From contig NC_090982.1 of assembly GCF_040807025.1 (NCBI RefSeq), forward strand, positions 88,475,463-88,539,462: a stretch of 64,000 nt of DNA. Direction: 5' to 3'. Below are positions 12,779 through 25,500 of the stretch, piece after piece. Position numbers and translations under genes: made by a program. Each line of letters opens with the position of its first letter. Position 1 is the first letter of the stretch. The notes beneath the pieces are model-generated. The model saw only the letters and a program-made list of their open reading frames with translations. It was not told where the DNA came from and ran no database searches. The stretch is from Struthio camelus (taxonomy: Eukaryota; Chordata; Aves; Struthioniformes; Struthionidae).

Positions 12779-12806
12779 GAATTTTATACTTCAGAGTATA
12801 AAATTC
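12779..12806. repeat. Perfect 12-bp inverted repeat, 4-nt loop
   Basis: GAATTTTATACT at 12779-12790, loop TCAG, AGTATAAAATTC at 12795-12806. The stem does not extend into the flanks. Confidence 0.9.
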
Positions 12807-13211
12807 TGCGATTCTAAATAAGGAATTTATCTTTATGAAGAAAGTTGAGCGACTTCTCCTCAACATCTTCAGAACATTTCTTCCCAAGTTAGGTAATAAT
12901 CAAATACAAATTAAATACCATCACAAAACATGTCATTTCGGTAAAAACATGCATTTTTGAGGAACGTTAGCAACTTGTTCTTTAATTTGGTTTCCAACCT
13001 TCTTCATTTTTGTACTATTGCTTCTAGAGTCTCTCTGTGAGCTGTAATTTCAAAAGGGACCATCCATTCCCACATGTAGCGTGTTGGTAATGCAAATAAC
13101 ACGTTGGCACAAGTTAGATCAACAGGGATTGACAGGTGGAAATCCAATATGACCTCAGAGAAGGGATCCAGAGCTGCAACTGAAACAAATCTGCTAATTT
13201 GTCCACACGGG

Positions 13212-13294
13212 AAAGCACTTAACCCAGTCCAGAGCTCCTCTGAAGCCAATGGGACTCCTCCCAGCTCCAAGTTAAGTCCATGCTTAAGTGCTTT
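13212..13294. repeat. Ancient interspersed repeat with short terminal inverted arms
   Basis: AAAGCACTTAA at 13212-13222 and its reverse complement TTAAGTGCTTT at 13284-13294 flank a core containing AAGCCAATGGGACTCCT. I recall similar GGGACT..CTTAAGTGCTTTGCTG segments as a dispersed old repeat in birds, crocodiles and turtles. The family name is not certain. Confidence 0.45.
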
Positions 13295-13729
13295 GCTGGA
13301 ACAAGGCCTAAAGCAGCAGCATCCGTCACTGCTACGTCAATTAGAGTTTTTAGGATTTTGGAGACCAACTTTGATCTTCCTGGGTGCTGATTTTACCATT
13401 CCAGGTCAACTGATCATGCCAAATAATTCATTTTTAAAGTCTCTTCTGATCTTTGCTTTTAAGCATACTAGCAAGACAGATTCATTTTTATTTCTTCAAG
13501 AGTGCTTGCAGAGTAGGGTTCAACAGTCAAATAATGGCTGCCCACCTCTTGCCCAGCTTCAAAGCATCAACCAAGGGTCACCTAACATGGGCAAAAGGCA
13601 TAAAATATGACAGCTTAAAAATTAAAAGCATCAAGAAAAGCAAAATCTTTTTCTTGAGAAGAATTCCTCTGTTACAAAATTGGCTTTGTTCTGAATCAGG
13701 AAGATCCAAATACTGAAAACATTTATATA

Positions 13730-13965
13730 ATGAAAACTCCAAATACTTTGGTTTGAAAATAGCAAAATGACCTTTTGGACGTGAAGCATTTTGACAATTA
13801 TATAATATTTTTTAAAGAATAAACAGGCTAAAATCCTAAGCTCAACACTAACATTCAATTTCCATTTTTTTGTCCATCCTTTCAAAATTTTATGAAAACT
13901 GATGTTCTCATAAACCATTTCAGTTTCAACAGAAGTGCATTTTCCAATGAAAAATTGTTCAGATG
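13730..13965. repeat. Possible degraded ancient interspersed repeat
   Basis: AT-rich sequence with repeated GAAAA/TTTTC motifs (ATTTTATGAAAACTGATG, CCAATGAAAAATTG) resembles an old GAAA/TTTC-rich family seen in reptile and bird genomes. Low certainty. Confidence 0.25.
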
Positions 13966-15527
13966 ATTGCTTTTCTGCCTGCTTTAACTGCTCTAACTAG
14001 TTGAAAAAAGCTTTGGGAATTTCTAGGGGATAATTGCTTTAACCATTCAGCCTCACACCTTGTTATCATGAATCCTATACCTAGAGGAAAGTCTCTCTTA
14101 ACATGAGAAGTTACTGGGAACCCTCAGGTGCTTTGTGCACTTGAAAAATCAAGCTATTTGATTGAATTTCTGAATATAGCTTTTTTCATTTTGGAAGCAG
14201 AATTATATTAAATTATATCATATTATAATTTATTGTTTATGAATGATATTGGAAGTGCTGATGGAATATATAAAGTATGACAGTGGGATTCGCATCTTTA
14301 TTTCATTCCAGAGTAATACAGGATTATTGTACCCTGACATATTTATAGTATTGAATGGAGGAGTCAATTATGCGCCAGGTAATTGTCTACTGGGTCTACC
14401 TATAGTACTGAAGACTTAGAAGATAAACACAGGAAATTAATCCGGAGTAGGACATTGAACCTGTACTTTGTAATTGGCAAATAGTCACCAAACCTGGTCC
14501 AGGGGCCAACTGTGATGGTCTTTCTGTTTACTTTGGTGGGTTGCTAGCACACCAGTAAGACAAAACTATTATCCTGCTTGCTGTAGAAGAGCCGTTCTTT
14601 CACGTGCTGTTTTCTGCTTTACAACAGCATTACTCTTCTTCCAGTGCATCAAATGCCATAAAAAGTGGACGTAGCCAGGAGATTCCTCCCCAAAAATGAA
14701 AATCACTGAAAAATACTTGTTCGTTTAAATGACAGATTCATAAAATAGGTTCCAAAAAAACCACAAAATCTTAAGAAGTCTCCTATCTCTTTTTCTTTCA
14801 GGGAAAAATAGCTAACCTTTTAAAAACAGTATGTTTAAATATTTGTTTTTAGAACTCACATTTTCAGCTTTCTCAAACAGCTTTTTACAGCATTTAGAAT
14901 ATCTATCTGTAAACAGGTTTTTCTAAAAGAAAAAGAGTCAAAATTCACAATAATAAAGCCTTCTACAGACAAAATCGGATGAAAGGATGTATTCTTCATA
15001 ACTATCTTCAGTTTTTCAGTAGATTCATAGTCAAGGGCAAAGGAAGTGGTTTGCTCCACGTGAGGAGCAGCTGAATTCAACCAAAGCCCTTGACGGCAAA
15101 ATTGGGATTTTTGATGGCACTGAACAGCTTGGATCAAGTCCTTGCTTGCCGTGAGCGCAACAGAGTGAAATCAGAAGTGCTATGGACGTGCATTAATTTA
15201 CCCTTAAGGTAAGGTTGTCGGGCCTTCTGAACGCGAGATGCTTCTCCAGGGCAGCGGTCTCTGTCTCGTGCACGCACTCACTGCTGCCAGTCCACCGACA
15301 GGCACTTTCCATGCAAGCTCAGATTATCAAAGCAAACTTGAAAATTAATACAATAACCTAAAAACAAAAGACAGGAGATTATGGGGCTTTGCTTTCCCTC
15401 GGTGCGTAGTTGAAACACCGTGCACCTGCTCTTCGGGTGGTGGCACGGTGCACACATCTGCTTTTGTCCATGCTGCTGGTGCAAGCTGTGGATCGCCTTT
15501 CGTTATTGCCCTGCTACTCGTCCTGTA

Positions 15528-15549
15528 ACCGCCATGAACTCATGGCGGT
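15528..15549. repeat. Near-palindrome, 10-bp arms
   Basis: ACCGCCATGA at 15528-15537 and TCATGGCGGT at 15540-15549 are perfect reverse complements separated by 2 nt. GTCAT at 15548-15552 and ATGAC at about 15559-15563 form a further small inverted repeat. Confidence 0.85.
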
Positions 15550-18500
15550 CATTAGGTAAATGACCTAAGCCACAACCCTCTGCCTTGCCCCGCGTGCCTG
15601 CCCCTGCGCCTGCTCAGCCTCGCTGGGGATTAGCGCGTTAAACGGACGGCTCTTCCTTCCACGCTGGGCGAGCCTGCCCACTGCCTACTCCACGGCTGCT
15701 CCTCCCAGCCAGGCGGATTAAAGGCTGCAGCGTTTCCACGTGCAAACGCACCCTCTTGCAGCCCTTGACATGCAAGTGGAGGTGGAGAATCCTATGAAGT
15801 GCGAGATTAGGGCTTTTAAAATAATTGTGATAAATGATAGCATCTGCATGCACTAATTTCCCTCAAGATGCGTTAGATTAATTTTATGAAGTTAACGTCC
15901 AGAATAGCAAACATTCGCCGTTTGTGTGACCAACGCTTGGAAGCCGTTTGAGCTCTCACAGCTCTGCACGTGCTTTCGAGCATTGTCAGTATAGAGAAAG
16001 CACAAAGCGATTTAGGAAAAAGCAGTGAGGGAGCCCAAATCTGGTCTCCCGACAAGGTATTCAGGAGATTCACGTTATGTGGGTAAACTGATACCTGGGC
16101 ACTTCGGGGTCCGTTGGAGCTCAACTGCTCCTCTAACCAAGACGCCCGTATTTGAAGGCAACGTCGACAGCCACGTACTCCTGCCCCTGTTGGCTGTTAG
16201 CACGGGCGGTGAAATGATTCTCCTCGATTTATCTATTACACAAAGACATGCAATTCTCACCCGACTCCTGTAACCTACACTCATAACAAACTTGCATTGC
16301 CCTTCCTGGAGTTTTGCCCGCATGAAGGCTGTGAATCAAGCCTGCTCTTGTGTGAGCTTCTGGCTTTTCATGATGAACGGGAAATTGGACTTCCCCTGTG
16401 CAGGTGCAGAAGGAGAGGAAAGAGTGATTTGGCAGGTGTTGGTCCTTCTTGGTGCACCTGGTCATTGAAAATTTGTTGATTATCACACATATTGGTGTAC
16501 CACCATATAAAGTGGATTAATCAAGCCCACAGAGCCATGAGAGTGCCAGCGTCACCTTTCCACCACAGACAAGGTAATGCCCATACATACCCCCATGCTG
16601 CCAGCAACCTCCCACAGGCAGAGCATCACAGGAGAAACCACATCGACAGGAGACAACAGCCCTTCCAATCTGCTCAGGAAACAAAGGTCAGGGTTTGGTA
16701 TTAATATTTCATTGTATTATTAGTGTGTATTAGCACACTTATTCCATGTTGCATGCCACGCTGCTCATACAGTAGGGCGGAGGACCCTTTAACGACATTT
16801 GTTGAACGCTGTGAACAATCTATGGCTGAGGACAAACAGCTCTCCAAGATAAATAGGGCTTGATCTGTGTTTTTCAATGCCATACATATTACTTAACCCC
16901 AAATAAGACACAGCTGAAGGGGGTGGTATACTATTAGTTCACTATAGTTTTCCTTTTGAATAGACTGTAGAGAACAGACGGTGATTTTTACTGTCCACAG
17001 GGATGTGTGAAGTGCTGCAATCACTTGCTCCTCCTCTATTTCAAGATCTGGGACTACAGTTTCCAATGCTACCAAGTTGACATCCGTGTTTGAACATACA
17101 CCACCTTCGCAGCTGGTTCAACGAGCTCCATCACAAGTAACCGAATGCCTGTGAGATATAAGCATCTGGAAGAAAAAAAACCTTAGCTGAAACTCAGCCC
17201 AGAGGAAATGGAAGTTAGAAGAAATATGGTAACACTTAGCAGAGCAAGCCAAGACCGGGATTCTCTCCTCCGTTGAGAGGATCCATGCTCCAGCTGCCAG
17301 AGCAGTGCCAAGAACCGGGGTATTACTGGGAGCCTGCTCCGTGGGTAGGATTGGACTGTCAAGAAACAAATAAATTATCTATTTTACGTCATGTTTATTG
17401 GCCCAGTCCCTTCCAGACCTACCAACCCTGACACATGCAGTATCTACAGGATGAGCACCAGTCATTCCTCCTGCTAACCTGAACATCAGTAAGAGCTAAG
17501 CTTCTGCTGAACAACATGCACAACTGAAGCAGAGCTGGATTTTCTATCCATCTACCACAAGAACGATCAAAGCCTCTTTCGTCGTCCTGTTTCTAGACCC
17601 CCACCTGATTCTTTAAGATCCTTTGGAGTAAGGAGCTATGTTAATGCCAAGACACCCACGAGACAGACAGTAGCATTGCACAGCAGTCACGACCAGGCCT
17701 TACTAACTGTCAGGACCCTTGAAAAAGGATAATCTTCTAGCAGAAGATAAAAAAAAAGGGGGGGGGGCAGGAGGGAAGGTTATAAAGAGTGCAAAATTCA
17801 CCTTTTTACAGAAGCTTATCCTTCGAAGCGTCCCCTTCACCTGCATACATCTACACCATTAAAACCTACGCTACCAGGAGACCATTTGCACAGGCTTGGT
17901 TGCTGCTTCTTTTGCAGGCTAAGTACTTCATATCCTACAGTAAGTTTCTTTTCCAATATTTTTACATAAGATTTCTAGAACTGGGAAGATAGAAAGCGTA
18001 GAGGCACGAGACAGAGGGGAAAAATAAAGGACACCTTCAGACCACAAGATAAAACACACGCAGCTGAGCGTACTACAGAAGTACCTTTATCTGAAGAGAG
18101 GTCCGTGTTTCGGTCGCGTCTGGAGCTCAAGTGCAGCAGTCAAGGCCTCCTCCTGAATAGCTGAAGCCTTTCCAGCTGGACACTTTGTCCTAAGAAAGAT
18201 AACATACACGACACAAGGATCATTTCGTCTGCACTTGAATAGGCACCTCTGTGACACACCAGCTGCTAACAGGCCCAACAGGACACGCACCATATGCACA
18301 CCTCCTCTCTGAGCAGGCATGGCTCATATTATGCTTTATATGTTCTCTAAAATGTATGCATATGTACATATATATGAAAATATAACTTCAGTTCATTGAG
18401 ATCTGTGAAGGCTGCTATTATCTTCTGAAATCACTTGCAGCATTCAACGCCTTGCTCAGTTAACAACCCTTTTGGGTCTTACAGCTTTTTTAATTTCAAA

Positions 18501-19893
18501 ATGCTTTTGCAGAAACCCTATTGAAGTTGCAATGTTTGCTGCAGCAGTGTTCCCTCTTTCTATATAACCTGCATCTACCCCAAACGGGAATCTGCAATTT
18601 GAATCTACAACATACAACGAACCTCACATCAGGCCTTTCTATCAAAACACGTCTGATATGAGTAACTTGGTGCTGACAGCCCTGAACCTGGGGGAAACCA
18701 GGGGCTGGAGACCATAACCACAGCGGCCAATTTTGCTTGTTTGTTCCAAGGGCAAGTGTGGAAAGAACAGGTTAAGATCACCTTCTAAAAATGTGATTTT
18801 TTTTTTCCTCGAAAGAGATTATAGAAGACAACAGGCTTGCTCTGCGCTACACAACACTATGACTAGTAGAGGCAACACAAACTTATCCCTTCCACTATAT
18901 AAAGAAACCATTTGAAAAAATAACTTGAGTTTAAAAAACATTTAATTTCTCCTGCCCATCCTATATATTTCACTGCAATTTTTAGGATAAAACAAACTTC
19001 TTACACGGGCAGAACTCATAACTGATGAAGTTTAACATTGCGGCCCTGAAACATCTGTATCCAAAAACTTGTAAGGCTTAACACCAAGAATCAATGTTTA
19101 TAACAATTATCAACTAATGTAATTCACTGAATGCATTTGATTGTAATTTTAAAACAGTTGTGTAATTTGACCAAAGGGTTTTTTTTTTTAAATGTATGAA
19201 TGACTCATATATGTGACTGCATTATTGAGATTGTCATGACTGACCGACGGAGCTGAGGTCCTGACCTTACAAATAAACGTACCTTTATGGTGCCTAGCAG
19301 CTGCACAGGCATAACTTCAGTGGAAATCTGTGCACGTAGAAGCATTCGTTAATAACAGGGTTGTATTTTATTTTTATTTTCTTGTATCGGCACTACGTAA
19401 GTACCCTCCTCTTGGCAGACTAATCCAGAATACGTACGTACTGAGCTAATTCTCATTTCTGCTAATTTTGGGGAAAAGGAAGCTGCCTTACGTTAGAGGA
19501 ATTTGGACCGGGAACAGTAGAGGTAAGGTTGGGGGGAGGAAGGCTTTTTTTTTTGCCCTCTCTTCAGGAGGACACGGCGATGACCTCCCATAGCCATGCA
19601 GTCAGACGGTCACATGCAAACGGTATATGTTGGCTTGGATTCGCATCCGGAGACGACCCGACGGGCCGAACGAACAACTGGGCATTAGCAGGAAGAACGC
19701 GCTGCAGCCAGCCGCCGGGACAGCGCCCGGCGAAGGGCAGACGTCACGACTAGTAGATAGCTCCCTAACAGAAAAAGCTGCCTTCCGGCACGAAGCACAG
19801 ATGCGGTATGCGCCCATCTCCGTTTGCTTCGTGGTCTGCAGCACGAGGACTGACCGGAAGGACAGTTTGCTCTTCTCCCGCTGGCTCGAGGAG

Positions 19894-19919
19894 GACGGGA
19901 CGGGACGGGACGGGACGGG
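19894..19919. repeat. (GGGAC)n pentanucleotide run
   Basis: About five perfect GGGAC units in a CpG-rich block. Confidence 0.9.
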
Positions 19920-20209
19920 CAGAGCCAGAGCCGCGGGATGAAACAGGGGAGGCGGCGTGCGGGAGCCGGGGTGCTCGCTGCCCGTGACATCGGTCTTCAG
20001 CTTTTTTGGGGATGCTTACGAGTTTCCTAAGGAAATAGGTACCTCACCCAAGCACCTGGCATTCAGCGCGGAAAGGGACTAGGGCAGGACCCTGGTCTCC
20101 TCTTAGGCAGCTTGTCCGGGCGCCGAGTCACCTTTAAGATGCATCGCTAAGATTTGTCCCAGGCCCGAAGAGAGAGGAAAAAGCTTAAAACACAAGAGCT
20201 CGTACTACC

Positions 20210-20830
20210 TGCCAAGACGGGGCCCGCTGCGGGCAGCTTTGCGACGGGTAGACGCGGCCAGGGTCCTCGAGGGGGTACGCCCTCGAACGCCGCTGCCAGC
20301 GGTATCGCAACAGATAACTTTCGTGCCGGGCCAGAGCAGGGCGACGAGCTTCCCGGGCCGCGAGCATCTCTCCGCAAGGCGGCGAGGCGCGAGCCCCCCG
20401 CCGGGGCATCAGCAACCACAGCCGGGGGGCACCTGCAAAGCCCCAGCCTACAGGTAGATTCATTTTGGCAGATTGGAATTAGGAGAGACAATCAGCCGAT
20501 CTGTCAGAGGACCTAATAGAGAGGCACAGTTCGGATAGCTCTGGTTTACACCCGGGACGCCCTGCGCCCCCGGCCGGCCGCGCGGGCTCGGAAGAAAGCG
20601 TTCCCTCCCCGAAACCTTGCCGCCCCTCTGCTGTCAGGGCGGCAGCCTTCGCTCCTTCTGCACCCTGCCAACACCCGAAAGGAAAACCGGCATCTCACAG
20701 GGCTAAAAGGAGGCGGACGACCGGAGGGGCCGGGCGCCCGGCACGCGCCCTCCGCTGCCCTCCCGCTGGCGGCCAGAGCTCCCCGCACGCCCACCGTCTC
20801 CCCCTCGTTTTCAATTAGAGGCTTTTTTCG
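20210..20830. other. Orphan CpG-island-like block
   Basis: Dense CG dinucleotides over about 0.6 kb, with an AT-richer break around 20,460-20,540. No recognised exon. Confidence 0.45.
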
Positions 20831-22959
20831 CACGTGATGCGCCAAGGGAAAAGCAACACTTAGAACTAAGGTACTCCCAGAGACAAATAAGATTAATGGG
20901 ATAATCTTGTAGATTACAATAGTGAGAGGCAGTTCCTGCCATTTGCCGCTCTCCAAGGACAGGCTCTACTTGCATCCAGTACAAACAGCTGCAGATTCCC
21001 CCGCGCCGCCGTTACCTTCCACAATCGCCCGTCGCCCAGACCGCGTTTTACAAGCTAAATCTTCAAATTGGGAAATTTCTTGACCGAGAGAACCCGTGCA
21101 GCTAGCTGCGCGCGTGCTCACCTCCGTATAAACCTATGCACATACACACCCACGGCGCTCACAGCCATGGCAGATAATACCCTGACGTTAATCAGGTCTT
21201 AATTAAACAGTGACTAAGTCTTATTAAATAGCCTCATTTTCACCGAGAAGAGCTGTAGCTGACGGGGAGCGGTAGCAGTGGTCCCCAGCCTTCACGTGAG
21301 TTTCCATCCAGACGGGGCTGCAAACGCGCTGGAGGAGGCACCTTCCAAGCTTCGCGGTGAGCGTCTTAAAGCGTGTCACAGCACGCTAAATACGGACAAA
21401 ACCCTCTGCTACTGAATTCAGGTTATTTTTCTCTGCCCCTTTACATTCGGCAGTGCCCAAAAATTAATGGCAAAAGACAGAACACGCTATCAGAGAAAAA
21501 TCATTTTGGCAAACACCTGGCAAGCCGTCAACTTCTGATTCTGGCCTAAGAATACAAGATTAATATTTCTAGTAAAGTGATCAGCAAGAAAAATCTCTGC
21601 GTAAACATTGGCGCACAGATTATCAGCATTGGGCTTCCCAGTCCACGGCAGAGCGAGGGGGCAAAGCCGTCCACTGTTTCGGAGGTGTGTTTCCACTCAT
21701 CCTATCTCTGGAAACATCAGCTGCATCTATTGGCTTTGCGGGATGGATTTTGGATTTTTTGTTTTGTTTTGTGTGTTGTGGGGTTTGGGGTGGGGGGTTG
21801 TTCCCTCCCAACCAGGGGGAAGGAAACCAAACAATGAAGTGCAAAAGTCAACTCGAGAAGAGACAAAGTGCATGGCAAATTTCATAGCCGCAAAGTTTCA
21901 GCACACACAAACACTTGGAGAACATTTTTAAGTAATATAATTAACTAAACTTGTATTTAGGTTTCACCTAAACCTTTGTGTGAGCTCTGCTGTTCCACAT
22001 GAACACAACAAGAGAAAAATATATTCGCGCACAGGTCTAACGGGATGTTCAGCCGAACTCAGACTGCTGTAATCGGTGCTTTCCACAGAAGCACTGTGTA
22101 GCATATATTAATCGTTTTGAGAACAAAATGCTAATTTTGAGCATTTTCAACTCTTTTTTTTTTTTTATTTCATCAGCTCACATATAACCACTCATTGCTG
22201 TTTACCTAAATTTACACAAAACTTGCTTTTAATTACACATGCCAACAGATTCCTGGTATGAAGCAAAACAAGCCACGCATTGTCCACTGCAGTCATCCAT
22301 ACCTTACAGCTCCTGCCACTGCCCCGTCTGTAAGCAGCACCTGCTCTAGCTTCTTCCTCAAATTCAAAAGTGGGGGTACCTGCAAACAAAAAGGGAATAG
22401 CTTGTCTTTTTTTCCCATGCAGCTCATCTGCTTACGCTGCCAAAGATGCGAGGGTTAAAATTTCACTTGAAATTACTCACCCACACATACGTAGGGTGAA
22501 AGAGCCAGAAGAATCTGACCAACTTAATTCTCATTGATGTCGACACAGTTTTTCTTTTTCTTCTACTGGCTTAGTGTATCAAGTAACACGGGGTTGCTGA
22601 GACCTTAGCAGTATCGCTTTGAACGAAGCGGAAAATGCAGTAATCTTTCTGTGTCATTAGTTATTCGGTCTCTTTATCCATCCCCATTAGTTATTTTTTT
22701 CTTTCCCCCCATGAATTTAACTTTTTAACATTACTTACGCAAACATAACCTATGCAAAACAAAGCACATTCCCTTCATTCACTCCACAGAGCCCCTCAGA
22801 AATATTGGGTTTTGGTCTATTTGGAGCAAAATTAACAGAACTTGTCCTACCCGCTGCCTCGTTCATCCCTACGATTTTATTTATCCTGCCTGCAAGACTT
22901 CCAGCCATCAGGAAGACTAATGCACGTTTTTCCAGCAGGATGCAACAAACGCGCTCCTC

Positions 22960-23210
22960 GGATTTCACGAAGGCAAGCTCGTGCCTTCCCCTCGCGCTCC
23001 CGTCATCCTCCTCGAAGCCCGAGCCGGGCGCAGGCTGCGGGCGACGCTGAGCTGGCTGTGCCAGCCTAAGCTGGCCGAACCTCAGGTCCGCCTGGTCTCC
23101 TGGTGGGAGCGAGCCAGGCTCGAAGGCCGGGGCAGAGCGGCTCCCGGCCGCCCAGGCCCGCAGAGCGGCGGCAGGCGATTTTGGCTGGGCTGCTACTGGC
23201 ATCTGGTGGA
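22960..23210. other. Orphan CpG-island-like block
   Basis: GC-rich with frequent CG (for example CCCGAGCCGGGCGCAGGCTG near 23,018). The overlapping frames on both strands show no domain. Confidence 0.45.
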
Positions 23211-25500
23211 AGAAGCAGGGAAGAGAAACCTCTCCTCCACGGGGCTCTTCCTGCGGTCACACCAAACGACCAAAACGCATCAAGAGGTCCAAGATACGCA
23301 GCACACGCACACTTCTGACCCCGAAAAGTGCTCAAACATTTTTGTATTAATTATCTGCCCTCCCATAGGAGCAGGCAGCACGTTTCAGGGTGACGTAGCT
23401 TATCACCACGTTAGATACCACTGACACTGAGCTAAACTCCCAAATAACGATACAGCTCCTTAGTGCAAATGGACGCGCCTCAGTCCTTGGGCAGAAGACG
23501 CGCGCCTGGCGAGCCCTAACCCGCTTTGTCCTCAACAAAGACGTTTCGCCAAAGTTAAAGGAGCCGATTCGACGTTCCTGAGGAACGTTTCTCTACTAAA
23601 GCAGGGGAAGGAAGAAGGGGCAGAACGTGATAGGGATCTCGGACAAAGCGTTATGGGGCAAGAGAGCTGGCAAAGACGCAAACGGCACGTGCAGATACCC
23701 AGGGCTACTGCAAAGCTCCCCTCAAGCCCACCACTTGCCGTTTGTTCAGAAGAATCTGTTTCTTAGAAAAGACCGCCGCTAGGAAAAGCTTGTCTTTTAA
23801 TATTCAGATAAGAGGGTCAATTATGAAACTGCTATAGCCACTTAAACTTAAAAAAAATCCAATATTCATTCAGCAGAATTGCGCGTGAACAAGTGAAGAC
23901 CTCAAGCCAGCTGCAGGCGTTAAGCAGTTGCGTGCAAGTAACGTTTCGCGAGCACAAATTAAAGCAGCAGCAGAGTGCTGTGGGGCGTCCTCTGCTCACC
24001 CCCTTCAGCTCTGTTTCAGGAATACCCGGTATTTGAATAAAGAGGAATCCAGAAGTCAGACTTTCCAACCGGGGCCAGCCTTCAAGGACAACAAGCAGCA
24101 GTTGCTGTGACATCAGTCCCTGCACAAAAAATAGAAATATTAAGACAGGATCAAAAAAGAATCAAGGTTCAGGAATACAGTTAATGCCAGTTGACAACAG
24201 GTGTACAGAAAACAAGTCTTTATCAAGCAAAAACTAATTCAAATATACCTTTTTGCGGTAAGTCTACATATTCAGATGAAAGGTAATTGTAGATATTTAT
24301 TTCTTCTCGACCACGCGGCTTTCTAATAAAAGCTGGCATTCTGACCCCAATAAAACATGTTAAGCATATTTAAAAATAGCCCAAAAGTAGTTAAATGGAA
24401 TCAGCATCTCCTGCACACACTTACGGAGAAGCTCCACGGGAACCGGGTTGCAGGACTGACACTGCTCAGTGCTTTTACTGGCGATCTAGAGCTAAGCCTA
24501 GGGTCATTGGCGATAAAAAAACCAGATAAAGTCGCACAAAAAAGTAAGGAAGGGCAAAGCACAGAATGATTTTGATTGCTTGATATTAGAAGCGTTTGGT
24601 TGGAATGGTGTGAATGCAGGCAAACGCACTCCACAACGACGACAGCAAGCCACGTTTACCGAAAGGGGGAGGCGTTCAGGGAAAACGGTCTTCGAGAAGG
24701 GTCTAGGAATCACATGGCAAAGCAGGCACGTCACATAAGGAAGCAGAAAACCCTTTTTATTTCTGTTTATGTCACGCGTTTCTAGGACACTTTCACATAT
24801 CCTGTAGAAAGGAACCTAGCCAGCACAGGCAATCGAGTCTACGCAAACGCAAACCAGCGATTAAAACACCGAATGTAACCGGGTTGCTGGAGCGGCCAGG
24901 ACGAAGCAAGGCGGCTGGGGGGGACGGCGATGCGAGTGCAACCGAGGAACGGGCACGGAGCAACTGGGACCCAGCGCAGAGCCACAACACGGCAGGGGGG
25001 ACAGCCATGGAAGACAACCACCAGGAGCAGATAAACCAGCACACGAGATCGAACCAGAAAAGGCCTCTGCCCGCGGCTTTCCTTACAGCGGTGTCAGGAA
25101 GGTGCGAAGGAGAACACGGGAAGGCACCGCTCACCTGTAAACTTCTTAGTGACAAAACTGAGAGTTTTAGAGAACCTTACCTCAGCTGGGAGTATCAGTT
25201 TATGAGATACTTAAATGGAGATTTTATTTAAACCTCTAGTTAAACAGACCGTTGCTTGTGGTTCATCACACTAATGACGTCCCAACCCCAGTTCTGAAAC
25301 CTCAGCAGACCAACTCAGATCTAGCGCTTTGATCCAGCTTTCTCCAGACGTGGTTCAAAACATGCATGTGCCAAGACCCTTAAAATACCTCACCTACACT
25401 CACTCTGCTTGCATTTTGAAGGTTTTTGCAAGTCATAAAATTAAAATATTTTTTGTTTTGAATAAAAACCTTACAGACTTTTTCTAGCCAAACTGCACGC

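Larger units (their letters stand above)
11763..19500. other. Intergenic DNA, no gene recognised
   Basis: Mixed composition with a CpG-poor centre (about 12.6-15.1 kb). It contains an A9/T12 run near 12,185, inverted repeats at 12,779 and 15,528, ancient-repeat-like sequence at 13.2 and 13.7-13.97 kb, and an A8G10 run near 17,751. No coding exon or RNA gene is recognised. Confidence 0.6.
19501..25500. other. CpG-rich intergenic cluster, no gene recognised
   Basis: CpG-rich blocks lie at about 19,640-19,980, 20,210-20,430, 20,540-20,830 and 22,960-23,210. Frames within them overlap on both strands and carry no recognisable domain. An A/T-rich segment at about 21,180-21,240 (GACGTTAATCAGGTCTTAAT region) looks complex and possibly conserved. 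Confidence 0.55.

Noticed and set aside
16025-16273. 82-codon plus-strand frame with a smooth amino-acid composition
   Set aside because: An open frame of similar length lies on the opposite strand; no homology recognised.
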